Positions 1 to 8,609 are shown, numbered from the stretch's first letter. The stretch is DNA of 64,000 nucleotides from Paracoccus sp. MBLB3053 (GCF_031822435.1 NZ_JAVQLW010000001.1:2737501-2801500), one strand, 5' to 3'. The notes: a model not told the origin generated them from the sequence alone. Program-made: numbers and translations.

Positions 1-1318
1 TCTGGCGGCTGTTCACGCCGCCCTCGACCGCCTTGATCATCGCGTCGATCTCGTCATTGGGATCGATCAGCGCCCGGCGCGGCGCGGTATGGCTGAGCCC
101 GAAGGCCTCGCCCGGCAGCACCTTCTGCAAGCGCCAGGCCTCCTGCACCCAGCGTTCGATGCCCTGGCAGAACTGCAGGATGACCAGCCGCTGCCAGCGC
201 TCGACATTGCGGTCCATTTCCATCCGGCCCATCCGGCCGCTCGAGAAGTTCACCCCCGAGAGATCACCGGTCAGCGATTCGCGGGTGATGCCGATGCCCA
301 TGGCGATGGCGCCCAGGTTCTCGCGCAGGAAGTCGGGATAGCCCTCGACCCGGGGCGGCGTGGTCCAGCTCACCTGCGCGCCATGGGGTGCGGCCACCAC
401 CGCGCCGGGCTCGAGCTTGCTCAGCCCGCGCAGCTTCCTGACCTCGGAGGCCGCGGCATCGTCCTTGTCATAGGTAACGATGCCGGCCAGCAGCGAGGCC
501 ATCTTCTGCTTCAGGATCTCGGCTTCCTGGTAATCGCTGAGATCGCCCATGGTCAGCATCACCGGTGCAAGCCAGGGCACGCCGCGCAGCTGCCCCGGTC
601 GATCGAGGCGGCGCACATGCAGCACGTCGCGCCAGGACACCCGCTCGGATCTGAGGAGCGCGCCGCGCATGCGCGCCGATCCGGGATGTTCGGTGAAGAG
701 GTGATAGGCCTCGATATCGCCGATCGGGCTGTATTCCACACCCTCGATCACCTCGTTCCTGCCCCAGCTGGTGATCGTGGTATCGAGATGATCGCATTCG
801 ATGAGCTCGACCTGGAAGCCGAGCGGCAGCTCGCGGGCATATTTGCCGCGCCGGATCCGCCGGCGTGCCAGGATCTCGCCATCGGTGAAGACCGTGCCGA
901 TCACCACTTCCTGGAGCGCATAGAGATCGAGCTCGCCCCGCGCATCGAGCGCCGGCGTCAAGAGGTGATCGCTCAGCACCTGCCAGACCTGTTCCTGCAC
1001 CCCGGCATCGGCATGGACGACCGAGGGCACGATGCCGGTGCCGACGACATTGGAAACCACGACCTCGCGCGCCCGGGCGGCATAGGGCCGGTTGCGTACC
1101 ATGTCGCGGCTGAGCTGGCGCAGCCGCTCGCGCGCCCCGAAGGCGGCGGCATCGCCATCCGTGGCCGGGGCCTTCCAGCCCTCGGTGCGCCGGCCGCGCG
1201 AGGCGGCATCATAGTTCATCGCCAGCCCCATGGCCTGGCGCGCCGCCATGCGCTCGCGCCCGGCCGCAGGGGCGATCTCGCCGATCGCCCGGTCGAGCGC
1301 CCTGCCGATCCAGCCCAT
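1..1318 (-). CDS. Phage portal protein, lambda gpB family (3' part cut by window edge)
   Basis: The frame reads without a stop from an ATG at 1318 to the first base of the window, giving about 439 residues of a protein whose C-terminus lies outside. Portal proteins form the dodecameric ring at the capsid vertex through which DNA is packaged. The N-terminus (MGWIGRALDRAIGE), an internal NRPYAARA / VVSNVVGTGI block and the late segment PRRALIDPNDEIDAM match the lambda-type portal layout, where a PRR..(V/I)(N/D)P..(D/E)I motif is usual. It follows the gpW-like gene by 2 nt and belongs to the leftward terminase-gpW-portal block. A long open frame on the plus strand over the same bases is a high-GC shadow. 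Confidence 0.9.
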   Translation of the reverse strand, partial: MGWIGRALDRAIGEIAPAAGRERMAARQAMGLAMNYDAASRGRRTEGWKAPATDGDAAAFGARERLRQLSRDMVRNRPYAARAREVVVSNVVGTGIVPSVVHADAGVQEQVWQVLSDHLLTPALDARGELDLYALQEVVIGTVFTDGEILARRRIRRGKYARELPLGFQVELIECDHLDTTITSWGRNEVIEGVEYSPIGDIEAYHLFTEHPGSARMRGALLRSERVSWRDVLHVRRLDRPGQLRGVPWLAPVMLTMGDLSDYQEAEILKQKMASLLAGIVTYDKDDAAASEVRKLRGLSKLEPGAVVAAPHGAQVSWTTPPRVEGYPDFLRENLGAIAMGIGITRESLTGDLSGVNFSSGRMGRMEMDRNVERWQRLVILQFCQGIERWVQEAWRLQKVLPGEAFGLSHTAPRRALIDPNDEIDAMIKAVEGGVNSRQ

Positions 1319-1320
1319 GT

Positions 1321-1548
1321 TCAGAGCCCCCGGCCGAGGCTGGGATAGATCGTGGCGAAGGGCTCGGCGCCCGCTCCCTCGCGCGCCGCGATCTGGCTCT
1401 CGAGATCGGCGATGCGCCGGGCGAAGGCCGCGTCGTCGACGAATTCGACGCGCTCGCCATTGATCTGGACCGAACGCACGCCCCGGGCGCGGTTGCGCAC
1501 CAGCTCGTCGCGCAGGCGGGTCAGTTCACTCAGTTCGATTGCCATCAT
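1321..1548 (-). CDS. gpW-like head-tail joining protein
   Basis: A 75-residue protein between large terminase and portal, exactly where lambda gpW lies. Family members plug the portal after packaging so that the tail can attach. The protein is a short helical sequence (IELSELTRLRDELVRNRARG) followed by a hydrophilic stretch and a second helix (RRIADLESQIAA), consistent with the compact gpW fold. The first two codons are both ATG, so the start may be 1548 or 1545. The stop lies 2 nt before the portal start, which suggests translational coupling. The call rests on position, size and helical pattern more than on a signature motif. Confidence 0.75.
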   Translation of the reverse strand: MMAIELSELTRLRDELVRNRARGVRSVQINGERVEFVDDAAFARRIADLESQIAAREGAGAEPFATIYPSLGRGL

Positions 1549-1554
1549 ATCCTC

Positions 1555-3711
1555 TCAGCGGCGCAGCCATTCGATGACGCCGTCAGTGCTGTCCGGGTCC
1601 TCGGCCGCCGGCTGCGGCGGCTCGGCCCGGCCGGTCCAGATCGCGAAGCGGTTCATCTCGCCCAAGGTGGCCCAATGCGGCGGATCTTCCGGGTTGATCC
1701 GGGAAATCCCCTTCAGCTCGGCCAGGGCCTGGGCCTGCACCGAGAGATCGAGCGTCTCGTTGCGCCCGCTGCCGGGCCGCTTGCGATAGCCGTCCTCGTG
1801 GCGGCGCTCGGCGATGAGTTCCTCGAGCCGTTCCTGTTCGATGCTGCGGGCAAAGAGGTAAGATCCCGGCCCCTGGTCAAAGCGGGCCGCGCCCGCGAGC
1901 ACGGTGTCCTTGAGCCGGTCGACCGCCATGTTCATGAGCTTGATCGAACGCGCCTTGCGGTTCTGCGCGCCGCGCTCCGGCGCCGAGAGCCAGACCCGGC
2001 TCTCGAACCTGAACCCGCCGCGGCCGATCGAGAGGAACCAAAGATCTCCCTGGCCCTCGCGCCTGCGCTTGCGCCAGAACTTCTCGGCATTGTCGGCCCA
2101 GCCGGGAGGGCCGTTGAAGTCGATCGCCACCGCGCAGGGCTTGAGCGACCAGTCCTCGCCATCGACCGCGTAGGTCCGGTCGAGGAGATCGGGAAGAATG
2201 TCCGCATCCTCGACATAGCGCGCCGGGTTCAGTGCCCGGAACCGGCCTTCGAGATCGCGCGCCCGGGGCGCGGTCTCGGGCGGCTGGGTGAGATCGAAGC
2301 GATCGAGCGCGATGCGGCGCCCGTCGAGCCCCCAGGCCGTGACCAGGACGGCAAACCAGCTCCCATTCACATCGACCGAGACGGTGATGAACCGCGTCCA
2401 ATGCGGGCAGCTCATCGGCGCCAGGTCGCAGGCCGCGTCCTTCAGCGCCGCGGCCGAAAGCCCGCTCTCATCTTCCTCGGGCCGGGCGAAGGGCACGCCG
2501 ATATCGGTGTAATGCACCCGGGCAAAATCGATATCGTCCTGGCTGGCCTCGAAGGCCCGCCGCGCGGTCTCGTAGCGCTCGACCAGCTCGTCCCAGCCGG
2601 AAAATGCCGCCGCCGCGCCATTGAGCGCGTAGCTCGCGATCGGGGTCTGGCGGATCAGCGGATCGTCGATCCGGCACAGCAGCCGCCTTCCGGCCGCGTC
2701 GAGCTGGCGCGATTCATGCAGCCAGCCGCCGCGGCCGCTCAGCGCCAGCGCGTTGAGCCGCGTCTTGTGGCGATGGCTGAGCAGGTCGCCGCAATGCGGG
2801 CATTGCATCTGCGCCCCTGCCCCGGCCGCACCGGGCTCGAGGCTCCTGTCATAGGAGAGGCGATCGAAGCGCGGCTCGTAAAGCTCGGCGCAGTTCGGGC
2901 ATTCCCAGTACCAGCGCCCGCGCGTGCCCTCGTTGTAGATCTTCACGATCCCGCCGGTCACCGGCGGCAGCCGGTGCGGCGCGGCCGGGTCGAATTCCCA
3001 GGCCTGTTCGGGGTCGACCGGGAAGGCGGGCGTGCTCTCGACGAAGACGCAGCCTCGCGACATGAAGGTCCGGATCCGTTGCAGCGCCATGCCATGCGGC
3101 GTGCCCTCGGGGCTGTCCTTGGGCCCCAGCCGTTGCGGCATGTGATCGTAATCGGTCAGCAGCACCATGCGCTGGGAGCGCGAGGAGAGCTGGTTGGCCA
3201 CCGGGTAGCCGATGGTAAGCCGCATGCCCTTGAAGCGCTTGCGACTGAAGGTGCTGTCATCGCGGCTGGCGCCGAGCCGCTCGCGCAGGCTCGGGCTCGC
3301 CTCGATGGCCGGGTCGAGCTTCTCCTCGACCCAGGCATCGGCATCGGTCTTGGTCATGTGGATGATCTGCACCGGCGCCTGGGCGCAGGTGATGGCATGG
3401 GCCGAGACCGAAAGCAGCATCTGCGACTTGCCGCTTTGCGACGGGCCCACGAAACAGACCGACTTGAAGAGCCGGGACTGGCTGATGTCCTGCGGCTCGA
3501 CGGTATAGGGCGCGACCAGGCGGTCATAGGCCTGCCAATTGCCCTGGACCGGTACCTTCAGATGCCGCTCGGCCGCATCGGTGACCGAGATCCGGCTCGG
3601 CGGGTCAAGGAGCGGCAGCGCATCGGCGAGCAGCTCCTCGGGCGTGGTGAAGGGCGGCAAGGGCGCGATGCGCGCCAATGCGCCCGGGCCGCGATCCGGC
3701 ATCATCACCAT
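1555..3711 (-). CDS. Phage terminase large subunit, lambda GpA family
   Basis: At 718 residues this has the usual size of GpA-type large terminases, which combine the packaging ATPase with the nuclease that cuts concatemeric DNA. The ATPase P-loop is visible near residues 88-97 (VGPSQSGKSQ). Two CxxC pairs in the middle (CPNCAELYEP and CPHCGDLL) resemble the zinc-binding insertion of this family. The C-terminal half carries conserved acidic segments such as SVDVNGSW and AIDFNG, consistent with the nuclease domain. Its start codon shares bases with the stop of the small subunit, so the two subunits are translationally coupled. Confidence 0.95.
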   Translation of the reverse strand: MVMMPDRGPGALARIAPLPPFTTPEELLADALPLLDPPSRISVTDAAERHLKVPVQGNWQAYDRLVAPYTVEPQDISQSRLFKSVCFVGPSQSGKSQMLLSVSAHAITCAQAPVQIIHMTKTDADAWVEEKLDPAIEASPSLRERLGASRDDSTFSRKRFKGMRLTIGYPVANQLSSRSQRMVLLTDYDHMPQRLGPKDSPEGTPHGMALQRIRTFMSRGCVFVESTPAFPVDPEQAWEFDPAAPHRLPPVTGGIVKIYNEGTRGRWYWECPNCAELYEPRFDRLSYDRSLEPGAAGAGAQMQCPHCGDLLSHRHKTRLNALALSGRGGWLHESRQLDAAGRRLLCRIDDPLIRQTPIASYALNGAAAAFSGWDELVERYETARRAFEASQDDIDFARVHYTDIGVPFARPEEDESGLSAAALKDAACDLAPMSCPHWTRFITVSVDVNGSWFAVLVTAWGLDGRRIALDRFDLTQPPETAPRARDLEGRFRALNPARYVEDADILPDLLDRTYAVDGEDWSLKPCAVAIDFNGPPGWADNAEKFWRKRRREGQGDLWFLSIGRGGFRFESRVWLSAPERGAQNRKARSIKLMNMAVDRLKDTVLAGAARFDQGPGSYLFARSIEQERLEELIAERRHEDGYRKRPGSGRNETLDLSVQAQALAELKGISRINPEDPPHWATLGEMNRFAIWTGRAEPPQPAAEDPDSTDGVIEWLRR

Positions 3712-4370
3712 CAGAGCGCCATCTCGCCCTGGGCGCTGCCGATCGCGACCACCGAGGCCGGGCGGCGCAGCAGCGCCTCGATCTTGCCCTTGAGCTCGTC
3801 GCGCAGCTGATCGGTCCGGATCACGACCTCGGCCACCTGCTCGGTCGAGAGCCCGAACTTCATCTCCAGGTAATCCGGCAGGGTCTCGAGCGAGGTCGCG
3901 ACCATGACGATCACATCCTCGATCACCGCCCGGGTCCGGTCGGCGCGCACCAGGTCGCCGCGCTGCTCGGCGACCCGGTTGCGATGGTATTCCGCCTCCG
4001 AGAGCTTGCGCAGCTCATCGGCCGACATCCAGCCCTCGGCCTCTTCCTGGTCGGCATCGAGATTGCGGAAAGCGAGCGCTGCCTGCGCGGCGACCTGGTC
4101 GCCGCGCAGCTTCAAAGCCCGCGCTTTCTCGTCCCGCGCCTGGCGCCAGGCATGGCAATGCGAGAGCTGGAACTCGTAGGCCACACCGTTCTGGCCCTCG
4201 GAAAGCGCCGGCATGCCCTGCGCCATCCACTTGGTGATCGTGTTCTCGGTGACATTGAAGGCACGGGCGAGCTGCGTCCGGTTCAGCACGCCATCCTCGA
4301 TGCCTTCGGGCAAGGGCCATGCCGAGACATCGAGCACCTCCCCGTCCGAAAGCGTGACGAGCTGCGACAC
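3711..4370 (-). CDS. Phage terminase small subunit (Nu1-like)
   Basis: A DNA-recognition subunit upstream of the large terminase. The N-terminal third has a winged-helix/HTH pattern typical of Nu1 proteins (NRTQLARAFNVTENTITKWM), followed by long charged helices for oligomerisation. I prefer a GTG start at 4370 because AGGA lies 6 nt upstream (4377-4380 on the minus strand). The longer reading from an ATG at 4409 adds an implausible poly-Leu peptide from a repetitive CAA/TTG tract and has no ribosome-binding site. From 4370 the protein has 219 residues. It heads the packaging block terS-terL-gpW-portal. Confidence 0.85.
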   Translation of the reverse strand: MSQLVTLSDGEVLDVSAWPLPEGIEDGVLNRTQLARAFNVTENTITKWMAQGMPALSEGQNGVAYEFQLSHCHAWRQARDEKARALKLRGDQVAAQAALAFRNLDADQEEAEGWMSADELRKLSEAEYHRNRVAEQRGDLVRADRTRAVIEDVIVMVATSLETLPDYLEMKFGLSTEQVAEVVIRTDQLRDELKGKIEALLRRPASVVAIGSAQGEMAL

Positions 4371-4511
4371 GAATGATCCTTTCAATAACAACAACAATGA
4401 CTTGAACAAGCACCCCCGGCGCGGTTCCCGGAGCCGGATGACACGGGGCGCGAATTACCCCCGTGCAGGAGCTTGAAGGGAAGGACCCGAGGTGGGGTGG
4501 CCGGGGTCGGA

Positions 4512-5237
4512 TCAGCGCGCCTTCGCGGCGACCCGTGCCGCCATCTTCTCGATGGTGCGGCGCAAATGCGCGGGCAGTCGCGCCTCGTAGACCTCACGCG
4601 CCCCGCCGAAGAAGCCAAGCCGCTGGTCATAGGCCGGCATCGACCGGGTGAAATGCAGCACCTCGCTGATCGTACCGTCCGGCGCGCGCTTCCAGATCCC
4701 GGGCGAAAGCTTGCTCTCGGCCGAGGGCACGAAGAAGCCCGCCCGCTTGCGTTTGCGCTTGCGCGCCGCCGCCGTGGTGTTCGTGCTCCGGTCGCGCTGC
4801 GCCTGGACCGCAGACAGCGCCTGGTTCCGCTCGCCGGTCGACCAATTGCCATAGGCATCGAGCTTGGCCCCGCCTGCCGGGACCACTGCGGTGATGATGC
4901 CATCATAAGCGAGCCGGGCATCGAGCAGGCCCTCGAGCCCGGTCCTGCCCCTGCGCCCGCCTTGTTCCTGCACCTTGAGGAAATGCCGCTTGCCAACCGA
5001 GGGCCGTTCCTTGACCTCGGCCTCGAGATCACTGACCCGCGCCCGTTTCACCATGAAGGCGTTCCTGGTAAATCCCGTCGGCCGGTCGAAGACCTCTTCC
5101 ATGCGGGTCTGCACATGGGTGAGCACATCGGCCGCCGTGTCGTTCAGTGCCCAGCTGGCAGCGGTCCGGATCTCCCGATCGGCGAGGCGCGAGAAATGCG
5201 CCTGCAGCTCGCGGTCATCAAGACTGATCGTGAGCAT
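4512..5237 (-). CDS. Phage protein upstream of terminase, possibly structural
   Basis: About 241 residues from ATG 5237, chosen because GGAG sits 7 nt upstream and the longer reading adds unlikely sequence. The N-terminus has the pattern AASWALNDTAADVLTHV followed by a conserved-looking RPTGFTRNAFMV, and the middle holds a strongly basic stretch (RKRKRKRAG). The layout, an Ala-rich helix with paired N/T residues and then basic segments, recalls minor tail protein Z of lambdoid phages, but that gene normally lies downstream of the portal. I do not recognise it securely. It is separated from the terminase small subunit by about 140 nt without a gene. Confidence 0.6.
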   Translation of the reverse strand: MLTISLDDRELQAHFSRLADREIRTAASWALNDTAADVLTHVQTRMEEVFDRPTGFTRNAFMVKRARVSDLEAEVKERPSVGKRHFLKVQEQGGRRGRTGLEGLLDARLAYDGIITAVVPAGGAKLDAYGNWSTGERNQALSAVQAQRDRSTNTTAAARKRKRKRAGFFVPSAESKLSPGIWKRAPDGTISEVLHFTRSMPAYDQRLGFFGGAREVYEARLPAHLRRTIEKMAARVAAKAR

Positions 5238-5291
5238 GGAACGGCTCCGCCATATCCGCATCTGAAAGACACGCGTTGATATCTTAGCCCA

Positions 5292-5534
5292 ATGGTGCAA
5301 CGCTTTACGTCGTACCCACTCATGCGGGAATACCCAATGGTCCCAACATTGCGCGCGCATGCGAGAACGATGGTCGCTAATCACGAAGCAGCGGACCGAC
5401 TTGTCTGTGACACCCTGGACTGGGCCGTCGAGCACGTGGCTGAGTATCGGCCCGATTCAGATATGGCGTCTTGGCTGATCGGAATCATGTGCTTCCTGGC
5501 CGCCTCGCCTACTTCGAGAGATAGGCTTATCTGA
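5292..5534 (+). CDS. Short protein resembling sigma-70 region 2 of ECF sigma factors (orphan fragment)
   Basis: An 80-residue frame on the strand opposite to its prophage neighbours. From residue 16 it reads like region 2 of EcfG/ECF sigma factors: TLRAHARTMVANHEAAD, then LVCDTLDWAVEHV, then SDMASWLIGIM, matching the usual LR..AR, AD.LVQ.TL..A and P.....WL..I pattern. Region 2 binds core RNA polymerase and the -10 element; the DNA-binding region 4 is absent. No good ribosome-binding site is visible for the candidate starts at 5292, 5322 or 5337. It could be a real small protein, an anti-host-polymerase factor, or a decayed sigma gene. Confidence 0.5.
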   Translation: MVQRFTSYPLMREYPMVPTLRAHARTMVANHEAADRLVCDTLDWAVEHVAEYRPDSDMASWLIGIMCFLAASPTSRDRLI

Positions 5535-5701
5535 CGCCTCTCCAGAAAACTACTCGACCTCGGCCTGCACGGCTTCTACTTCGCTGAATGAGTTAAACTG
5601 GCCAAGAAACGAAGAATGCCCGCTCGGATCTCTCCTGCGGGCACACTTTTCGATAATGTCAAAAGAAATACGATCCGGTGTCCTAAGCAGTCAAGGACGA
5701 T

Positions 5702-6481
5702 TTAACGTTGAGCGCGCGGATTGCCCTGCATGCGATCCAGCACAAGCCTCATCGCCTCGATCAAAGTGCCCACGTTGCGGCCAGTCTTCGACCAGCCATG
5801 CCGAACCAAAACAGCCTCGAAGCTGTCTTCTGCCAGGCAAATCGCATCAACCAGAATACGGTCCATGATGATCCGGGCGCCCTCGACGCCCCGCGCCGAT
5901 GGCCGAACCCGGCGAACCGCCATGGCCACGCCATTGCCGATCCGCCGACGCAGCACAGCGATGGCTTCACCCTCGGCAATGAAGGCGTCGATGAACTCCC
6001 CGCCCCCGCTTGGGCCAGAGCCGCGGCGCGCCTCGAGACTGGCGCAGCGCATGCCGCCAGCATCATGGCGTTCGACCAGGTCGCGATAGCGCCGGGCGAC
6101 GTCTACCTGTCCCTTGGTGAAGGGTGATTTGCCGGGATTGCCGTCCCTGTCCTTCTTTGCTGCCGCGCGCCGTTCCAGGTCGTCGAAGATGTCCATGCCA
6201 CGCGCTGCCTTGAAACCGCGCCAGCCCGTGCGTTCGACCTTCCAGCCCGAGGGAGCTTTCTCATCCGGCATCATCACATGCGGCGTCACCGAGACCTGGG
6301 CACCGCGCGCCGGGGCGATCGGGATGGCTGGGCCACAACCTTCGACCGGTGTTGCCCGACGCAGTATCCCGGTGAGCCGATCCTGCTCGGCCGCGCGTCT
6401 TGCTGATCCGGCTGCACTGTCGAAGACCACGCGGGGTGCGCGGAAAGTATCCTCGCCCAGGTTGATATCCAGATCCTTCAT
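5702..6481 (-). CDS. Conserved phage protein of unknown function, possible DNA-binding C-terminus
   Basis: 259 residues. The first 90 are variable; the central part has GQVDVARRYRDLVERHDAGG followed by a Gly/Ser-rich GGGEFIDAF segment and MAVRRVRPSARG. The C-terminus ends in a helix pair, DRILVDAICLAE then VLVRHGWS, that looks like a helix-turn-helix. This arrangement recalls alphaproteobacterial DUF6456-like proteins, but I cannot confirm it. It is the last gene before the orphan sigma-like frame and the structural block, the position where lambdoid phages keep a late-gene regulator, so a regulatory role is a reasonable guess. Its start overlaps the stop of the preceding gene by 4 nt. Confidence 0.6.
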   Translation of the reverse strand: MKDLDINLGEDTFRAPRVVFDSAAGSARRAAEQDRLTGILRRATPVEGCGPAIPIAPARGAQVSVTPHVMMPDEKAPSGWKVERTGWRGFKAARGMDIFDDLERRAAAKKDRDGNPGKSPFTKGQVDVARRYRDLVERHDAGGMRCASLEARRGSGPSGGGEFIDAFIAEGEAIAVLRRRIGNGVAMAVRRVRPSARGVEGARIIMDRILVDAICLAEDSFEAVLVRHGWSKTGRNVGTLIEAMRLVLDRMQGNPRAQR

Positions 6482-7041
6482 GCCGCGTCCTCTTCTGCCT
6501 TTTGCGCCTGGATCGCCTCGATCTCGGCCATGTCCTGATGCCAGTCGGCCAGCCAGCGCCGATCCTCGGCCCCGGTCAGCCCGGCCTCGATATTCTCGGT
6601 GATGATCTGGCGACGGCGGCGATTGCGCTCGGCCTCATCCTTCAGCCCCGCCATGAAATATTTCGACGGTGGCGGGCCGAGCTTCTTGGCGATCTGGAAG
6701 AGCTCGACCGCCCAACCCTCCGCCTTGGCCTGCCGCCCCATCGCCGAACGGATCAGGCTGCGGGCATAATCGCAGTCACGCGGCGGCGGCAGCTGCAGCA
6801 TAGTGGCCCAATGCTTGATCAGCGCCTCAGCCGGCCAGATCCCCTTCACCGCATGGCGCACGATGAGGTCATGCAGACCGCGCAGGTTCTCGTCACTGAG
6901 ATAGGCCAGCCAGGACCGCAGCCGCGCGAGTGCCTTTTCATGGTTCTCGGCGCTTGTGCCCCTCGGTCGGGCAAGACCCGCCAAGGGATCCATCAGCAAG
7001 GCCGCCACCCGCGCTTCTGCTTCAGCTTTCGTCACCGTCAT
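6478..7041 (-). CDS. Hypothetical phage protein in the leftward early operon
   Basis: About 187 residues from the second in-frame ATG (7041); a start at 7047 is equally possible. The protein is mostly helical and charged, with a tryptophan-containing core (RLRSWLAYLSDENLRGLHDLIV and IWPAEALIKHWATML, shown as separate pieces) and an acidic Ala/Glu-rich tail. I do not recognise the family. In related phages this slot often encodes replication or regulatory accessory factors. Its 3' end overlaps the next gene by 4 nt, and the DNA just upstream carries the phased GACAGT array, which probably contains its promoter. Confidence 0.6.
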   Translation of the reverse strand: MTVTKAEAEARVAALLMDPLAGLARPRGTSAENHEKALARLRSWLAYLSDENLRGLHDLIVRHAVKGIWPAEALIKHWATMLQLPPPRDCDYARSLIRSAMGRQAKAEGWAVELFQIAKKLGPPPSKYFMAGLKDEAERNRRRRQIITENIEAGLTGAEDRRWLADWHQDMAEIEAIQAQKAEEDAA

Positions 7042-7149
7042 GGCCACACCCCGTTTCTCAGCATGCCGACTTATCCACAGCCCAATCCGTTTCAGTGTCG
7101 CGAACCGGCCTTTGTCTTTTTCTATGTCTCTGTCCCTGTCTCTATCGTC

Positions 7150-7212
7150 GGGGACAGTCTCGAAGTGTCCTCGGACTGTCTCGAACTGTCCCCGGGGACA
7201 GTGTTGGACAGT
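7150..7212. promoter_or_regulatory. Phased array of GACAGT/ACTGTC half-sites with an 18-bp perfect palindrome
   Basis: Six related hexamers lie on alternating strands about 10-11 bp apart: GACAGT near 7153, AGTGTC near 7164, ACTGTC at 7175 and 7185, and GACAGT at 7197 and 7207. The central pair forms a perfect 18-bp palindrome, ACTGTCCCCGGGGACAGT, at 7185-7202. The array lies between two leftward genes, upstream of the gene that starts at 7041. Spacing close to one helical turn suggests cooperative binding of a dimeric regulator, or an iteron-like replication element. More TGTC units at 7126-7140 extend it. Confidence 0.6.
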
Positions 7213-7222
7213 TTGGGAAAGT

Positions 7223-7849
7223 TTAAGGTCCGCTGCGCCGTGCTCGTAGGTTCAGTTCCAACGAATGGTTCATCCAGGCATTGATGCCGCGCTCAATCCA
7301 GTCCATCGAGCGGTACTCGCAGCCTTCTGCATGCAACCAGCCATCGATCCAGAGCACGGCACCGTCATTCGAGGCGAGCGAAGCATGAGCCCCAGTCAGG
7401 CAGGATCGCAGCCGTTGCAGCCGCTTCTTCGTGCTCGCAGCCTCGCTCCGGGCCCGGTGATCCTCGCGCCTGGAAATGGCCTCGCGCAGCGTGCGCAGAA
7501 CCATCGGATGCGACAGGCGGATCTCCTCGCCACACCGCACCGGAGACCACTTGTGCAAGGGACCATAGTCCAGGCGGCACAGCTGCTGGAAATGGGATGG
7601 ATCAACCAGAAGCATTTTAGCCAAAAGTTCTGGATCATTTGGTAAGGTACCGACCGGCGCCTGGTCGTAGCTGATATTGATGAGGTCGAAGAACAACGCG
7701 CGACATTCCGGCGTTCCGCGCAAACGCATGTCGCTGTTCAGCCAGCGGCGTCGTTCCCACGCCACGAAGTAATGACTGTCGAGGCGATCTTCGACCGTGA
7801 GCGGATATTCGTCGAGCTCGCCGACAGAGACCACCTGAAAGGCTCTCAT
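7223..7849 (-). CDS. Phage replication-type protein (DUF1376/replication initiator-like)
   Basis: About 208 residues from ATG 7849. I chose this start because it overlaps the stop of the upstream gene as ATGA and has AAGGCGG just upstream. The N-terminal half has the sequence HYFVAWERRRWLNSD then LFFDLINISYDQAPVG and LPNDPELLAKML, resembling the winged-helix domain of phage replication proteins that evaluate small 'steps' before helicase loading (DUF1376-like). The C-terminal half is basic and helical and ends with a Trp-rich segment. It probably acts in phage DNA replication, but no catalytic motif is visible. Confidence 0.55.
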   Translation of the reverse strand: MRAFQVVSVGELDEYPLTVEDRLDSHYFVAWERRRWLNSDMRLRGTPECRALFFDLINISYDQAPVGTLPNDPELLAKMLLVDPSHFQQLCRLDYGPLHKWSPVRCGEEIRLSHPMVLRTLREAISRREDHRARSEAASTKKRLQRLRSCLTGAHASLASNDGAVLWIDGWLHAEGCEYRSMDWIERGINAWMNHSLELNLRARRSGP

Positions 7850-8271
7850 TCGGACCGCCTTGTGCCAATGACCGATTGTTTCTGGATCGCCAGTCGAAAG
7901 CCGGCGCCGGGCTCTTGTGCGGCTTGCCAAGCAGTGAACACATTCCGCCCATCGACGCCGGCCAGATCACAGACCATGTAAAAATCAGTGCTGCCGAACC
8001 ATTTTTTCGCCCGCCACACATCAAGATCAGTCTCGATCTGGAGCGGCGCGATCGAAAGGTTCCAATGCTCGACGAGGACCGCGCACCAAAGGGCGCGACA
8101 TGCGCTTGCTTCTGTCTCTGAAATCTCGAATGGGACTGGCGCTGGCGCGCCAGTCCCTACCCTACCGTCGGCAGAACGGTTCTCGGCCGGGCCGGCCGCA
8201 GGTTTCGCGATTTCGGACCATTCGCGCCCAGGGCGGCCGGAATCGCGACGGGTTTCGAAAGGACAGGTCAT
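7846..8271 (-). CDS. Hypothetical phage protein of the leftward early operon
   Basis: 141 residues from ATG 8271, which has a strong AAGGAGG ribosome-binding site 7 nt upstream; the longer reading lacks one. The N-terminal third is basic and probably disordered. The C-terminal two thirds form a compact domain (RALWCAVLVEHWNLSIAP, then DVWRAKKWFGSTDFYMVC, then VFTAWQAAQEPG). I do not recognise the family. It is translationally coupled to the replication-like gene that follows it, so it may help replication or its control. Confidence 0.6.
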   Translation of the reverse strand: MTCPFETRRDSGRPGREWSEIAKPAAGPAENRSADGRVGTGAPAPVPFEISETEASACRALWCAVLVEHWNLSIAPLQIETDLDVWRAKKWFGSTDFYMVCDLAGVDGRNVFTAWQAAQEPGAGFRLAIQKQSVIGTRRSE

Positions 8272-8320
8272 ACTACCCCTCCTTGATCCCCGCCCGGGCA
8301 ACCTGAAGACCCGTGTTGCA

Positions 8321-8593
8321 TCATTTGCCCCGCATGATCTCGGTATAGCGCGGCAAGGTTGCGGTCGCATGATCGACGATGTCGCCATAAGGTCGGCACA
8401 TGCCGTCAAACCAGTTGCAGGCCGTCTGAAAGGTCACCGAGAAATGCACGGCGCATTCTTCGCGCGAATTGAAACTCGCTATCATCAACAACGACCAGCG
8501 GCGCATGAATGTGTCGCGGTTGATCGCGTGAACATGGCCGCGACGGAGAGCTGAGGCTGAGCTCCTTCGGTCAAATGCCCTTTCCCGGGACAT
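8321..8593 (-). CDS. Small helix-turn-helix phage protein
   Basis: About 90 residues if it starts at ATG 8593; a start at 8650 that overlaps the upstream gene is also possible. The C-terminal 60 residues are the recognisable part: RRWSLLMIASFNSREECA, then VHFSVTFQTACNWFDG, then LPRYTEIM. This reads as a helix-turn-helix with a conserved NWFDG turn that I associate with small prophage regulators in Rhodobacterales. It lies second in the leftward early operon. A regulatory role is likely; the start is uncertain. Confidence 0.55.
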   Translation of the reverse strand: MSRERAFDRRSSASALRRGHVHAINRDTFMRRWSLLMIASFNSREECAVHFSVTFQTACNWFDGMCRPYGDIVDHATATLPRYTEIMRGK

Positions 8594-8609
8594 TTGGCCT
8601 GTGGGCGTC

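Noticed and set aside
89..1348. 419-codon plus-strand open frame at the left edge
   Set aside because: It is the mirror of the portal gene; its product is low-complexity Ala/Gly/His/Arg, and the minus strand reads a recognisable portal.
1675..3810. 711-codon plus-strand frame over the large terminase
   Set aside because: Shadow frame in high-GC DNA; no family resemblance, and the minus strand encodes terminase.
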